Positions 10,861 to 20,663 of a stretch of DNA of 64,000 nt are shown one piece after another. The notes below the pieces were generated by a model that was not told the DNA's origin, did no database searches, and worked only from the letters and a program-made list of their open reading frames with translations. Positions within the stretch are counted from its first letter, which is position 1. Each line of letters begins with the position of its first letter. The position numbers and the translations under genes were made by a program. Origin of the DNA: Sinohyriopsis cumingii (lineage: Eukaryota; Mollusca; Bivalvia; Unionida; Unionidae); the NCBI GenBank assembly GCA_028554795.2, contig CM068828.1, positions 11,490,314-11,554,313 on the forward strand. Reading direction: 5' to 3'.

Positions 10861-11405
10861 TTAAAAGTTCTTTGCATTATACCTAAGATATACAAGGTCT
10901 TTTTTAAATAGCCAGTATAACCAGTGAGGAAAGCAGGGGAAATTCTTTTTCTTTAAAATCCTAACCCTATGCAAAATACGAAGCTGTAGAGCGCCACCAT
11001 ATTGTAGCGAAAACGGGTTAATATCAAAATGTCTGCCAGCTGTTCTTATCGATGGAAATATTATTTCTTCACCAGTCTCTGTATTTACATACCTGACACC
11101 CCTCCTTGTAATTGTTTTACATCTCCCAGTATTTCCACATGCAGAATTTTTGCTCTGTGTGATAGCTTGCATGTTATCTAAAGAGTTATTGTGTTTTTGT
11201 CCATCAATATGATCGAACACAAGACCGTCTTCGAGTACCCCCAGAAACATTCGAATATAAATCGATGACAAAGATACATCTTCTTTCCAGCACTAAATCT
11301 GAGATAACTAGTATTACTGACAGCACCGCCTGGTTTTTTTAGTCGACAATTTCTGATCACACCATCACGAGATGCTTCATAGTTCTTAATGATGGGATGT
11401 CTCAC
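10861..11405 (-). pseudogene. HNH homing-type endonuclease (NUMOD-like), frameshifted
   Basis: Reading on the minus strand, 11405-11240 gives IIKNYEASRDGVIRNCRLKK and LCHRFIFECFWG. After a one-base shift near 11235 it continues VLEDGLVFDHIDGQKHNNSL, DNMQAITQSKN and, further on, GEEIIFPSIRTAGRHFDINP. The order is a NUMOD4-like start, an HNH_3-type nuclease core (H...F...DHIDG..NNSLDNM) and a NUMOD1-like DNA-binding tail. Such genes are mobile passengers of phages and large DNA viruses and cleave specific sites. There is no clear ATG, and the frameshift inactivates it. It sits beside the zinc-finger gene on the same strand. Confidence 0.65.
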
Positions 11406-11505
11406 AAATTATTTTTGCTCCATTTATATATAATATTATTTGTCTAAATAATAATTTGTCTAAATTATTATTTCACAAATCTAGCTAAATAATCTTTGGC
11501 GTTTC

Positions 11506-11733
11506 TTATAACCTTATCATTGTTATCAGTGTTATTTTTTTATCATAATATCGCTTCAGCTCTCTGCATTTTGTACCACCACATTGCACACACAACTGTG
11601 TTTCTCCTCTAACTCCAACACCACATCGTAAACACAGTTTTGGTCCTAGACTCACCCTCTGTACGCTTTGTAAATGATATCCGCAAAATTCATTTACACA
11701 AGCTCTGTTACAAGGAGTTGTAGAGCCTATCAT
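11506..11733 (-). CDS. Small cysteine-rich zinc-finger protein, copy A
   Basis: A 75-codon open frame from an ATG at 11733. Cysteine pairs are arranged as CNRAC, EFCGYH, KLCLRCG and LCVQCGGTKC, suggesting two or more treble-clef or ribbon zinc sites; then a basic tail ELKRYYDKK. The intronic element has a homologous, mutated gene at 47386-47607, aligning over the CDRTC, LCHRYGIG and LCRQC blocks. Conservation in two copies argues for a real gene, possibly a DNA-binding regulator. Its start is 77 bp from the divergent polymerase start. No named family assigned. Confidence 0.6.
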   Translation of the reverse strand: MIGSTTPCNRACVNEFCGYHLQSVQRVSLGPKLCLRCGVGVRGETQLCVQCGGTKCRELKRYYDKKITLITMIRL

Positions 11734-11810
11734 TAGCCACCCTCATTTGTTCTTTGTTTGGATCATTGTATATATAATATTTTAATTTAAATACTTGTCT
11801 TAATTATAAT
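11734..11810. promoter_or_regulatory. Divergent intergenic region, zinc-finger / polymerase
   Basis: 77 bp between the ATG of the minus-strand zinc-finger gene (11733) and the ATG of the plus-strand polymerase fusion (11811). It contains the TATA-like run TATATATAATATTTTAAT starting at 11769, suitably placed for the polymerase start. Promoter role is inferred from position and composition only. Confidence 0.35.
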
Positions 11811-14800
11811 ATGAAAGAGTTTGATAGATTATCTAAAATCAAACGTTCTAAATATAGATTTGACCCTGAAAGAGATATAACATACAGATTTGACCTTGCT
11901 CATGAACGTATAATTGTAACAGAAAGAAATGTTTCGTACAGATTCGACCTTGATCGATTAGATCCCGAACCATTACGAAGCAATCTGCGTAAATACCATA
12001 ATTTAATTAACGCGATCAACGAAGCCAAACGCGAGTTTAAAAAATTCGGCATGACCCATGTTTGGTCAACATTCAAAATAACCGCTTTGACAGATGTCAA
12101 GGATAAGATCATTGATGCGACAATGAATGATATTGGAGCAAAAGAATCGTCGATTATCTCGATGACAGAAACTATCTTGTTCAGATAAAATGTATCAGAC
12201 GTGACGACTATGGCTGGATTACTGTTCTTGCTAATAAAAAAATTGCTATATTGAGTAAAAGTTCCAAACCAGGAATATTGACTGGTATTGACAAATCGTA
12301 TTATACGCGAGCATATCCTGTAACCGCGGTTATTTATGGGATATATCCGATGAATGATAAACCCAGCGTTGATGATTTAGCGCCGATGAAATTTTCGAAA
12401 ATAAATTGTATAGCCGAAAGAGCAACGGAACATTTCACAAATGCGATACGTGGAAATGGATTAACGGATCTACGACGTAAAATAATAGGTGGGTGGGCTG
12501 AATTAGTCAAGGATAAGGGAGCAACAATTAATGATGTTGTTAAGTTAGAAAAAAACACTAAAATTCCTAATAAAGCAATAACAGGAGAGATTTTGCACGA
12601 ATCGAAACATTATAAAAAGGGAGTAGCTCCGATTGAAATTATTGATCATAATGCGCATGCGTGGACTAGCGCAATAACACTATTTCCACGAAATCGAACC
12701 GTTAGATTTTACCGTGGAGATATGTTTGATTTTATTAACGAAACAAGTAATAATGATCCTGTATCAGTATGGTTGTTTCGAAGTTCATCCGATGATGAAA
12801 ACTATGATCAATTTGTGCGACCTAGCGAAGACATTTATCGTTTAGAATCTCTTCACGAAAAATTTAAAAATCTTGCGCGGCGATATACAGATGATACCAA
12901 ACAATTGTTGAGTAATTGTTTTATCGTTCCGTCAGTTGCTGCTCACTTTGCTCAAAAGAAAAATTCGTGGAAACCAACACGATTGGAATTTATTAAAGAT
13001 GTGCAACTCAGTTGTGTTGAATACGGACACTATATATGATTATAGAGATGTAATTTCGGTTGATATGGCAGCGTGTTATCCGGGAAGTTTTCTTGGTATG
13101 GGAGAGTGTTCAAAGTATTTGAAACGATTTGGACACCCCACACACGAGCTGACCAGAGTATCGATAAACGGACCTTTACCCGATTTTGATTCGCTTGTGT
13201 TGTCATTTGAGTTTGCTAAAGATCTTCATCCAATTTGCTATGTCTGGTTTGGTAGACATTTTTCAGAGAAAAGTTGGGCACCAATAGTTTTATTACGACA
13301 TATGCTTGAGTCAAAACTACTGATATCGTTGTGGGTCAGTGAGGCAATTATATCATACCGTTCTCAGAAAGAAGTTTGCTTACCACAACCAGATAAGTTT
13401 AAAAAGGAAAATATGAGAGAAAATTTTCCTCATCTCAGCAGAAGTGAGATTACTGAAATTTTTAATAAAATATCCAAAGTCAAGGATGAAAGTGAGGAAA
13501 AAGTCATGAAAGATCTTGGCAGAAAAATAATCAGTAAATTGAATCAAGGTGGATCATGTGATCATAAACGACATTGTGTAAGATCAATTATAAATGATGC
13601 TGAACTCGATTTTATAATTGCTATTACAACAAACAGAAATACGTTTACAAGTCGAGAAATAGCTTTTTTGTCAGATGGAACTAAATTAGGTACAATTGTG
13701 AGTTATACTGATGGAGAGTTACTGCAATTTACTCATTTAAGATCTTCAATGCTCGTGTATGTTTCGATAAATTTAGTATCGATGATAAACAGATTTGCTA
13801 AATTTGCTGTCAGAGTCGCCACAGATTCATTTTATATCGGAAGAAAATATTCAAAATTACTGACTCAATTTACAAGTACTGGTTGGGGCGAGTGGAGAAT
13901 AAAACAAGAAGAATTACACTGTTACATCGAATCCGCTGATGTTCCGATTAAAGATATTTATCGTAAAAATAACCAAATATCAAAATTATCGTCAGCACCA
14001 TCTGTATATGATCCCGTGACTAGACATAAGACTGTTTATCTAAACAGATCAGGAGCTTCTCGTAAAATAACTCGTGTTATTGAATTATTTCGGCAGAGTT
14101 CAGTTGATATGGTCGTTTTAACACCTACACACAGACTCGCAAGAGAAATGAGAGAAAGAAATGTTAAATCATGTACTTATCATAAATTCTTTCGATGGAA
14201 GGGAGATAAATGGACTACTGAACGAATGGGTGAAAAATACATTCCAGTGATTATTGTTTAGGATGAGATATGCACAGTGTCTAAAGATACTCTAAAAATG
14301 TTTCCTGATTGGCTGTTAACAAAAAATACTGCTGTAATAATGTGCGGCGATCATGGTCAATCCCCACCCGTAGTTGGATTGTCTCCACAAGAATGGTTAA
14401 AAAAAGTTTGTGCATTATTATGAGGAGATAACTGATGATCATTTGATCCAGAATTAAAAGAGTTTAAGAAATTAATTAGATTACAACCGAATAAAATTCA
14501 GTGTGAGGTATTACGTACGATGATATCAGAAACTTCTATGAACGAGTTTTGGGATAGGTAGAGACCAAACGATTTGATAGTGGCAAGTAGAAAGATAGTA
14601 CATGATAAACTTCAACAGCGGTTATTTCAGTTACACAAGGATAAGTTTTCAGATTTACCTGTACCGCTGTGTTATTGACCAGCAGATACACGACGACAGA
14701 ATATCGACATTCATATACCGGGTTTGGCAGAACGACGGAATCTCGTGCTAAATGATATTGTTTTAGTTGATGTCAGTGCTGTTGAGGATGCGTTGAAAAT

Positions 14801-15294
14801 GGACAAATCTCCATGGATGTTAGGATATGCAGTGATGATCCATTCATTACAAGGAATAACTTTTTCTGATACGCGAGTTTGGATCGTCGATGATCGTATC
14901 GAATGGTCAAACCTGGTTTATCTCGCAGTGTCTCGAGTCAGAAGAATATCTCAGTTGCGGAGAGTTATTGTAAATTTTACAGAAACTGCTGGCACCAATA
15001 TCGAAGTTGTTAGCGATGATATAGTAAGAAAAAAAATTAGTTACAAACAATGTGATAAAAAAAAAAAGTAAGCGCAACTTTGATCTTGACGCTGAATTTA
15101 TCATGACATTAAAACAACAGAATAATCATTGTGAGAGCTGTTACACAGTAATGTTGTGGAGCAATATTCTTAATAATCCAAGACAATTTACCGTAGACAG
15201 AATTAATAGTAATTCTGGTCATACACGCGAAAATGTGATGCTGACCTGTCTTGAATGCAATCGACGTAGGGGGGCTGGCACCTTACAAAAGTGA
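11811..15294 (+). pseudogene. DNA polymerase B - SF1 helicase - HNH fusion, disrupted
   Basis: About 3.5 kb encoding one long replication polyprotein broken by indels near 12150, 13030 and around 14430-14700. The N-terminus has three YRFD motifs. PolB signatures: VISVDMAACYPGSF (motif A, near 13055) and VRVATDSFYIG (motif C, near 13815). SF1 helicase signatures follow: VVLTPTHRLAREM, DEICTVSKD (Walker B region), IMCGDHGQSPP, then the C-terminal GYAVMIHSLQGITF and VYLAVSRVRR. The end is an HNH nuclease (NNHCESC, FTVDRINSNSGHTRENV, LTCLECNRRRGAG). Damage includes a degenerate P-loop (SGASRKITR where GKT is expected), a TAG just before the DE of Walker B at about 14260, and several shifts. Similar PolB-helicase-HNH genes occur in Polinton-like elements of invertebrates and Rhizophagus fungi to my knowledge. 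Confidence 0.85.
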
Positions 15295-16263
15295 TCGCGG
15301 TGGTAATTGTGTATCCTCGGGAATAACTTGTAATTGTTCACGCGTAAATCCACGTTGAGGAGCAATTGAATCTAATCTGTAGATTGCAGGTCTACCCGTA
15401 GATCTTACCACGCTAGAAATTTTATGCGTTGTAATACTCCAAATAGGATCAGTCGCTCTTTTTTACCACCTTCAAGTTCACCGGGTTCATATAAATATCT
15501 TACAGTCACATTACCCAATACAGGTTGTTTTGAAAAATCGCGTCGTTGTATTGGTATATGTTTTTTTGTGATTGCATTAACGGGTTTCATAGCAGTTACA
15601 CGAATAATTTCATTATTTAATGCAGCTATCACACTTGGTAGTCTTGTAACCCATTCACGAGATCTTATATTCTTCTGAATTATTTCCTTCGCGTATTGAT
15701 ATCCAAATAACCGCTCAGGAAGCGTTCGATTAAATCGTTCAATAATTGCCTTATCACGATGAATTGCAGTATGTCCTCGTCTGATTGTGACGTTATGATG
15801 CTTCATCAACGACGATACTGCACCCTGAAATTCTTTGCCAGGATCAACCTGTCATAGTTGTGGCCATCGTAGACCACCTTGTGGTCCACATCCTCGCCAA
15901 TAAATTTGTTCAAAGGCAGAAGCAACTTCAGTTGCTGTTTTAGCTGATAACTGCTCTGCTTCCTTGTATCTACTTGCAACGTCAACGACAGTCAGTGCGT
16001 ATTTATACGTTAATTGACGTCTTCCAATTTTGATAGCATCGTGTGGTAAAAATAATATATCCGCCTGATGAACGTCATTTGGCACGCTGACATCAAAATG
16101 TGCATACTCGATTCGTTTAGGCGGTGGTAGAAATTTGCCATATTGCCTGTCGTGCTAACCACGCTGCGGCGGCAGTACGTGTAACATTTGCTGCAACAGC
16201 GAGTTTACTAATCGCTGCTTTACCCTTCCAATATCCTCTTGGGCTATAATAAATCGGTTCCAT
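15283..16263 (-). pseudogene. DDE (retroviral-type) integrase, copy A
   Basis: Starts at an ATG at 16263 (MEPIYYSPRGYWKGKAAISK). A frameshift falls near 16130, then the core runs with NDVHQADILFLPHD (first Asp), YALTVVDVASRYKEAE, VDPGKEFQG (second Asp) and AIIERFNRTLPERLFG (Glu, 34 residues after the second Asp). All three catalytic residues are present. After a break near 15440-15450 the C-terminus includes a RSTGRPAIYRLD-type segment and ends at 15283, overlapping the polymerase gene tail to tail by 12 bp. A stop sits at 15853-15855 before VDPGKEF. This rve-type integrase would join the element's inverted repeats to target DNA, matching the observed 6-bp duplication. Confidence 0.88.
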
Positions 16264-16303
16264 TATAATAATAATCGGTTGATTAATTACCGGCCCGAGA
16301 AAC

Positions 16304-16794
16304 TCAGTTTCCTAATAATAATTTACCTTTCATCGCAGATCTTACCAACCAATTAGCTAATGATTCTCTGAAGATTTATTTAATATAGTTTAATGCATGA
16401 ATTAGTTTTACGTCTGCAATATGTCGTTGTTGCAGATCCTTTACTCGACAAGCTACATCATGAACGTGACATGCTTTATCAATAGCATTTATTGGATACT
16501 CTCCGGGTTTTGGCTTATCTTGGTTATCGAGTCGAATATCAAGTCGGGTACCAGGAACACAATAATTATATCTTGAAAGACGTTTTTCTCCTGGGTATTT
16601 AGCCCATGGAGTTCCTGGTAATTTTCCCAACGACGTAGCTATATCACCACCTGTCTTCTTGGAAATAAAATTATATTTTTTGTACCACATCGTTCACACT
16701 TGCTTGTAAAAGAACGCATTTTATTTTTTGTTGTTATAGCTGTTAGTCCACTTGTGGGGGTGGGTGCTTTACATTTTACACAACATAGATCCAT
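16304..16794 (-). pseudogene. Zinc-ribbon / parvovirus-type phospholipase A2 protein
   Basis: An ATG at 16794 opens a zinc ribbon with CVKC and CERCG pairs (DUF5679-like). A frameshift near 16690 leads to KKTGGDIATSLGKLPG, then a PLA2 domain: calcium-loop region YNYCVPGTRLDIRL and catalytic pair in ACHVHDVACR, ending ADVKLIHALNYIK. Val replaces the Gly expected in the CGPG calcium loop. An in-frame TAA at 16376-16378 is followed by about 23 further sensible codons to TGA at 16304-16306. Parvoviral VP1-type PLA2 breaches endosomal membranes during entry and is also found in adintoviruses. It is divergent from the ATPase gene; the same domain order and divergence occur in the intronic copy. Confidence 0.75.
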
Positions 16795-16817
16795 ATTATT
16801 TATTATATTTATACAAC
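16795..16817. promoter_or_regulatory. 23-bp divergent start region, PLA2 / ATPase
   Basis: Only 23 AT-rich bases, containing TTATTATATTTATA, separate the two start codons (16794 minus, 16818 plus). Any promoters must overlap the coding sequences or each other. The same divergent pair is present in the intronic element. Confidence 0.4.
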
Positions 16818-17463
16818 ATGGATGTCATTGATTTCTCAGCGACACGAAAGCAAGAGCCAGTCAAACATCATTCAGCGTTACCAAAGTCTATCCGCGCAAT
16901 CATTATAGGTCCATCTGGGTCTGGTAAAACACAATTGCTACTTAATTTGATAATGCGATGGATCAAATGGGATAAGTTGTATTTAGTAGCTCCATCCGTA
17001 GATGATCAGTGATGCTACGAAATACTTAAAGATTTTAAAGAAAATGAAAATCGTTAAATGAAAACGGCGATGATATTGTTGAATTTATTACTGGTATTGA
17101 TGGAGCCCCATCTGTAGATGATAACGATGGATTTGTTAATAATTTAGTTACTACTAAATTAATTACGACGTAATGCTGGACAAGCAATCAAATTCAGCTA
17201 GAATATTTTCTCGAGGAACATACAAAAACACCAATGTGATTCATGTTACTCAGCGATATACACAAATACCAAAGGCGATCAGAGACATCTGTAATATTTT
17301 AGTTGTATTTAATGGAGTTGATACACATACTCTGTGAAATATTCACCAGACTTGGTGTAGCGGGGACATGGATATAATTAAATTTAAAAACTTTTCGCGA
17401 GCACAGTCAACTCCACATGGATTTATGACAATAAATTTGCATGACTTATCGTATAGGCCTTGA
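16818..17463 (+). pseudogene. FtsK/A32-type DNA-packaging ATPase, copy A
   Basis: ATG at 16818 (MDVIDFSATRKQEPVKHHSA). The Walker A IGPSGSGKTQLLLN is intact, followed by WDKLYLVAPSVDD. A TGA at 17009-17011 and several indels between 17040 and 17170 destroy the middle, including the Walker B region. The C-terminus remains readable: IFSRGTYKNTNVIHVTQRY, AIRDICNILVVF and PHGFMTINLHDLSYRP, ending at TGA 17461-17463. The RG-(x)-KN-(x)-VIH-TQ block is characteristic of Polinton and adenovirus-lineage packaging ATPases, which pump the genome into the capsid. The last five codons lie inside the right inverted repeat, so the left repeat carries a copy of the gene's end. Confidence 0.85.
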
Positions 17464-17638
17464 TAAAATTTTTGGATGAGACTAATTATAGCAACAGAGG
17501 GGTGCGAACTCTCCTCCTGGAGATGAGTTTGCCCTCGCAGAAAGCTTTTATTTTCCAAAATGGAGCCTTCCTCCTTGAAAGCTTTATTTTTCAAAATGGG
17601 ACCTCCTTCCTTGAGGTGGGCTCGCCCTCTCTGCTTCT
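17448..17638 (-). repeat. Right terminal inverted repeat of viral element A
   Basis: Inverted counterpart of 6087-6276, ending with AGAAGCAGAGAGGGCGAGCC read inward on the minus strand. It is followed by the target duplication ATGATA at 17639-17644. It includes the last codons of the ATPase gene. Confidence 0.95.
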
Positions 17639-17644
17639 ATGATA

Positions 17645-18672
17645 AAAAATTGTGATTTAAAAAAGACAAGAACATTATATTGACAGAAAATTCACAAACG
17701 TGTGAACCGCTTTTGACTTATCTAAAACAGTTTACTTTGATATGCATCTGAAATATATTAAATAAACGAATATTAGCTTCCTCAGTAAATTCAGATGATC
17801 CACACAAAATGTATTGATATAAATAGCTGATTAAGACATGTATCCTATATTGTTACTGGTAATGGCTGTAAAATAAAGTATACGATTATATGCATTTTCT
17901 AAGTCTTCACAACAATCTCATAAAGAAAGGTCAATGTAAAAAGACGAGTAACTGATACATTAATTAGGATTTACTGGCTATATCTAAATGCATATTTTAA
18001 TGGGACTACGTTTAAACCACATAAATAAATGCTTTCAGCAATAACAAGTCCTCATATTTCCTTTTTAAAAAATCCAGAGTTTAGAAGCCGTTTAGTAGTA
18101 GTACAATACAATACAATACAATGCAATACAATATAGACCTTTCTAGAAGAATATTCTTCCATATTTACCTCCCCCTAATCATCACGCGTCACTAAGTGCA
18201 CCTACCATTAAGGTACTCCTTAGTAATTACAGGTACTGATTATATATTTGCCTGGCCAGAGAAAGATTGAGTACAAGAGAAAATACAGAAAATACATCCA
18301 TATTTCTTTACTACTATGAACCAACTTTATTTCCGCAGAAATTTTATAAATTTTGACCTCAAACACTGGAGTGAAGAGTTGCATAAATAAATAAAAAATT
18401 GTACTTCAATCATTACACTTACGCCCGCAGAATTAATCTCGATATTTCTTCAAAGTCATCATAGAGGAAAATGTAGCAGTGGTCCATTTAATATTAAATG
18501 AAACAGAAAAATTCACGTAAAACTGAAATTTGATAAAATATCGTAAAAATAACATTTTTCATTCATACTGTTTATGATAAATTAATCATGATCTTTATGA
18601 TTGCTAATTCTTTATATGAATTCAGTAAAACGAAACGACGTCGTTTACACTGAATATTTAGAAACGTACTGA
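17645..18672. other. Non-coding stretch between viral element and LINE
   Basis: No coding region. It contains a dispersed-repeat segment (17819-17931) and a short (ACAAT)n pentanucleotide run near 18103-18130. Confidence 0.5.
17819..17931 (+). repeat. Dispersed repeat, copy 1
   Basis: About 110 bp matching 20989-21098 in direct orientation with roughly 20 percent difference, including the shared blocks GGTAATGGCT and TTATATGCATTTTCTAAGTC. The two copies flank the LINE insertion at some distance; the family is unknown. Confidence 0.6.
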
Positions 18673-18701
18673 AATTTTATTGATTTATCTATTAATTAAT
18701 G

Positions 18702-20237
18702 CATTTGATACCGTGTGGCACGAAGGACTGCTTTTTAAATTATTCACGTTGGGAATTACGGGTAAATCCCTTTTGATATTTTTTAACATGTATACAAATT
18801 TACAGAGTAAAGTTCTTGTAAATGGGCAATTTTCAGATTGGTTCTCAATTGGCCAAGGAGTGAGACAAGGGGGTGTTTTGTCAACCTTGATGTACACAAT
18901 ATTTATAAATGACTTGCTGCTACAGTTAGAAAATAGTGGATTTGGAGCAAAGATTGGATCCTTAGCTGTGGGAAATCCAACCCTAGCTGATGATATTTCA
19001 CTTTTGGCTATATATCCTAGCAATCTACAAAAGCTGTTAGATATAGCATACGACTACAGTAATAAGTGGCGATTCGAGCTTAGTGTTACAAAGTCATACA
19101 TTATCATTTTCGGACCCCAGTACAAGAATTTTATCAATATGAAATGGTATCTTGGCCCGTCATGTTTGCCGGTCACCGATTCGGCAACACACCTGGGTCA
19201 CCGGATTAACTCAAAGCTGACGTCGCATGACGCAATACTCGATGCATGCAAGAAAGGGAAAAAATCTTTTCACGGTCTGTTTGGTATTGGCATTAAACCG
19301 AATGGTTTAAATCCTTTGGTTGCTGCAAATGTAATTAAAAAGGTAATTTTCCCTTCAATGTTTTATGGAAGTGAATTATGGTGTAACATTTCAAAAAGTG
19401 ACCTCGCTTTATTGGATAAAACTCTGAGGTATTTTGCCAAACATTTACAAGGTTTTCCAATACATACAAGATCAGACATTGCCCTGGGAATGCTAGGATG
19501 GACATCAGCGCAGTCCGAAATTGATAGAAGAAAATTGATGTTTTTACACAGATTGTGTTTGATGCCTAACAATGTACATACTAAACGTGTGTTTAACGTT
19601 GCGTTATTTCACTTCATTCTGAGCGGATGCATGTCAAGCTGCGGGTTAATTTCAAATTTATATTATACCTCAAAGAAGTTTGACTTGCTCGGGGTATCTA
19701 ACTGATTATTTACATCATTCTGAAATTCCAGATAAACATAATTGGAAAGAAATTGTAAGGTCAAAAATTGTTGGTCTTGAAAATAGCCTCTGGAGAGTTC
19801 GTATGTCTAATCAAGCAGATTTTGATAGATTCTCTTCGATACACGAATACTTACGACCTGCCTCAGTGTGGCAGTCGGCTAAAACTAGACAACACACTAA
19901 GGTATTTACATATGTAGCTAAACTATGGGCTGCTGTTCCACAAACACAGCTTGATATGTGTATTAGATGTGGGAATGTTTATACAGACTTGATACTTCAT
20001 TGTTGTGTTAGTTGTCCTTATATGTCGAACTTTCGAAATTCTTTCTGGGATTTCCTTACTGATAAATTTCCCCTGAGCCTGCACATTACGTTATTTAATG
20101 CAGAAGATGAGCTGCAACTACAATATCTTTTAGGTAAAAGGTTACCATCAGGAGTAATCGACAAAGAAAACTCCAAGCTATTCGTCCTGTATGCAGCATA
20201 CTTTGTCATGCAGTGTGCAGCTATCTTCTGTAAATAA
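18702..20237 (+). pseudogene. LINE reverse transcriptase, partial ORF2
   Basis: Begins within RT at AFDTVWHEGLLFKL. Recognisable blocks: GQGVRQGGVLSTLMYTIFIN, the catalytic PTLADDISLLA (A/LADD box), then a thumb and a long C-terminal region ending with a cysteine cluster (CIRCGNVYTDLILHCC). A one-base shift near 19690 joins the frame ending at 19705 to that ending at 20237. The endonuclease and N-terminal RT are absent. It is a non-LTR RT of a clade I cannot name; the coding sequence is only lightly damaged, so the insertion is fairly young. Confidence 0.88.
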
Positions 20238-20634
20238 GGTACTGAAACTTGCAACTTATGAGTTGACGAACACTTTGTTGATTGATATTGTGTAAGAATT
20301 TGTATTCCAATATAGAATTTTTTTATTTTTTTTTTTTATTTTTTTTTTTTTTTTTTTTTATATTTATTGATTGTATTCAGATGATTTATTCTTATATCAT
20401 GTAATCTTCCATGGAAGGAAATAAAGATGATGATGATGAGGCATCACAAAAGTGATACCATTTTATTAATTTAGTTTTTTTTATTATTTGGTGTATTTAT
20501 TTCTAAAATAGAATAATTATAATAGTATTGCAAAAACATTGTGAATAAACAAAAGTTTTTGATAGGCAGAATAGTTTGTAACTTTTAAGTCTTAATTACA
20601 TGCAAAATGTAATATTCATCCGTGTACTCAATAC
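18702..20634 (+). mobile_element. 5'-truncated non-LTR retrotransposon (LINE)
   Basis: The insertion is bracketed by a perfect 29-bp direct repeat (18673-18701 and 20635-20663), as expected for target-primed integration. It starts inside the RT domain, carries the rest of the polymerase ORF, then a T-rich 3' region (about 20310-20365), a putative AATAAA signal near 20420 and a GATGATGATGATGA tail ending near 20440. About 194 bp of unrelated sequence (20441-20634) lies between this tail and the downstream duplication, suggesting 3' read-through at the source locus. Confidence 0.85.
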
Positions 20635-20663
20635 AATTTTATTGATTTATCTATTAATTAATG

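Larger units (their letters stand above)
6087..17638 (+). mobile_element. Polinton/adintovirus-like integrated viral element, copy A
   Basis: An 11,552-bp element defined by inverted repeats (6087-6276 and 17448-17638) and an exact 6-bp direct repeat ATGATA on either side (6081-6086, 17639-17644). Cargo: structural-type ORFs (6937-8720), HNH homing-type endonuclease, zinc-finger gene, polymerase B/helicase/HNH fusion, DDE integrase, zinc-ribbon PLA2 and FtsK/A32-type packaging ATPase. Integrase, protein-primed-type PolB, packaging ATPase, ~190-bp inverted repeats and a 6-bp duplication are hallmarks of Polintons/Mavericks and adintoviruses. Nearly every gene carries stops or frameshifts, so it is a fossil. 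A major capsid gene is not recognisable in this copy; 8.75-10.86 kb, where it might be expected, is largely uninformative. Confidence 0.92.
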
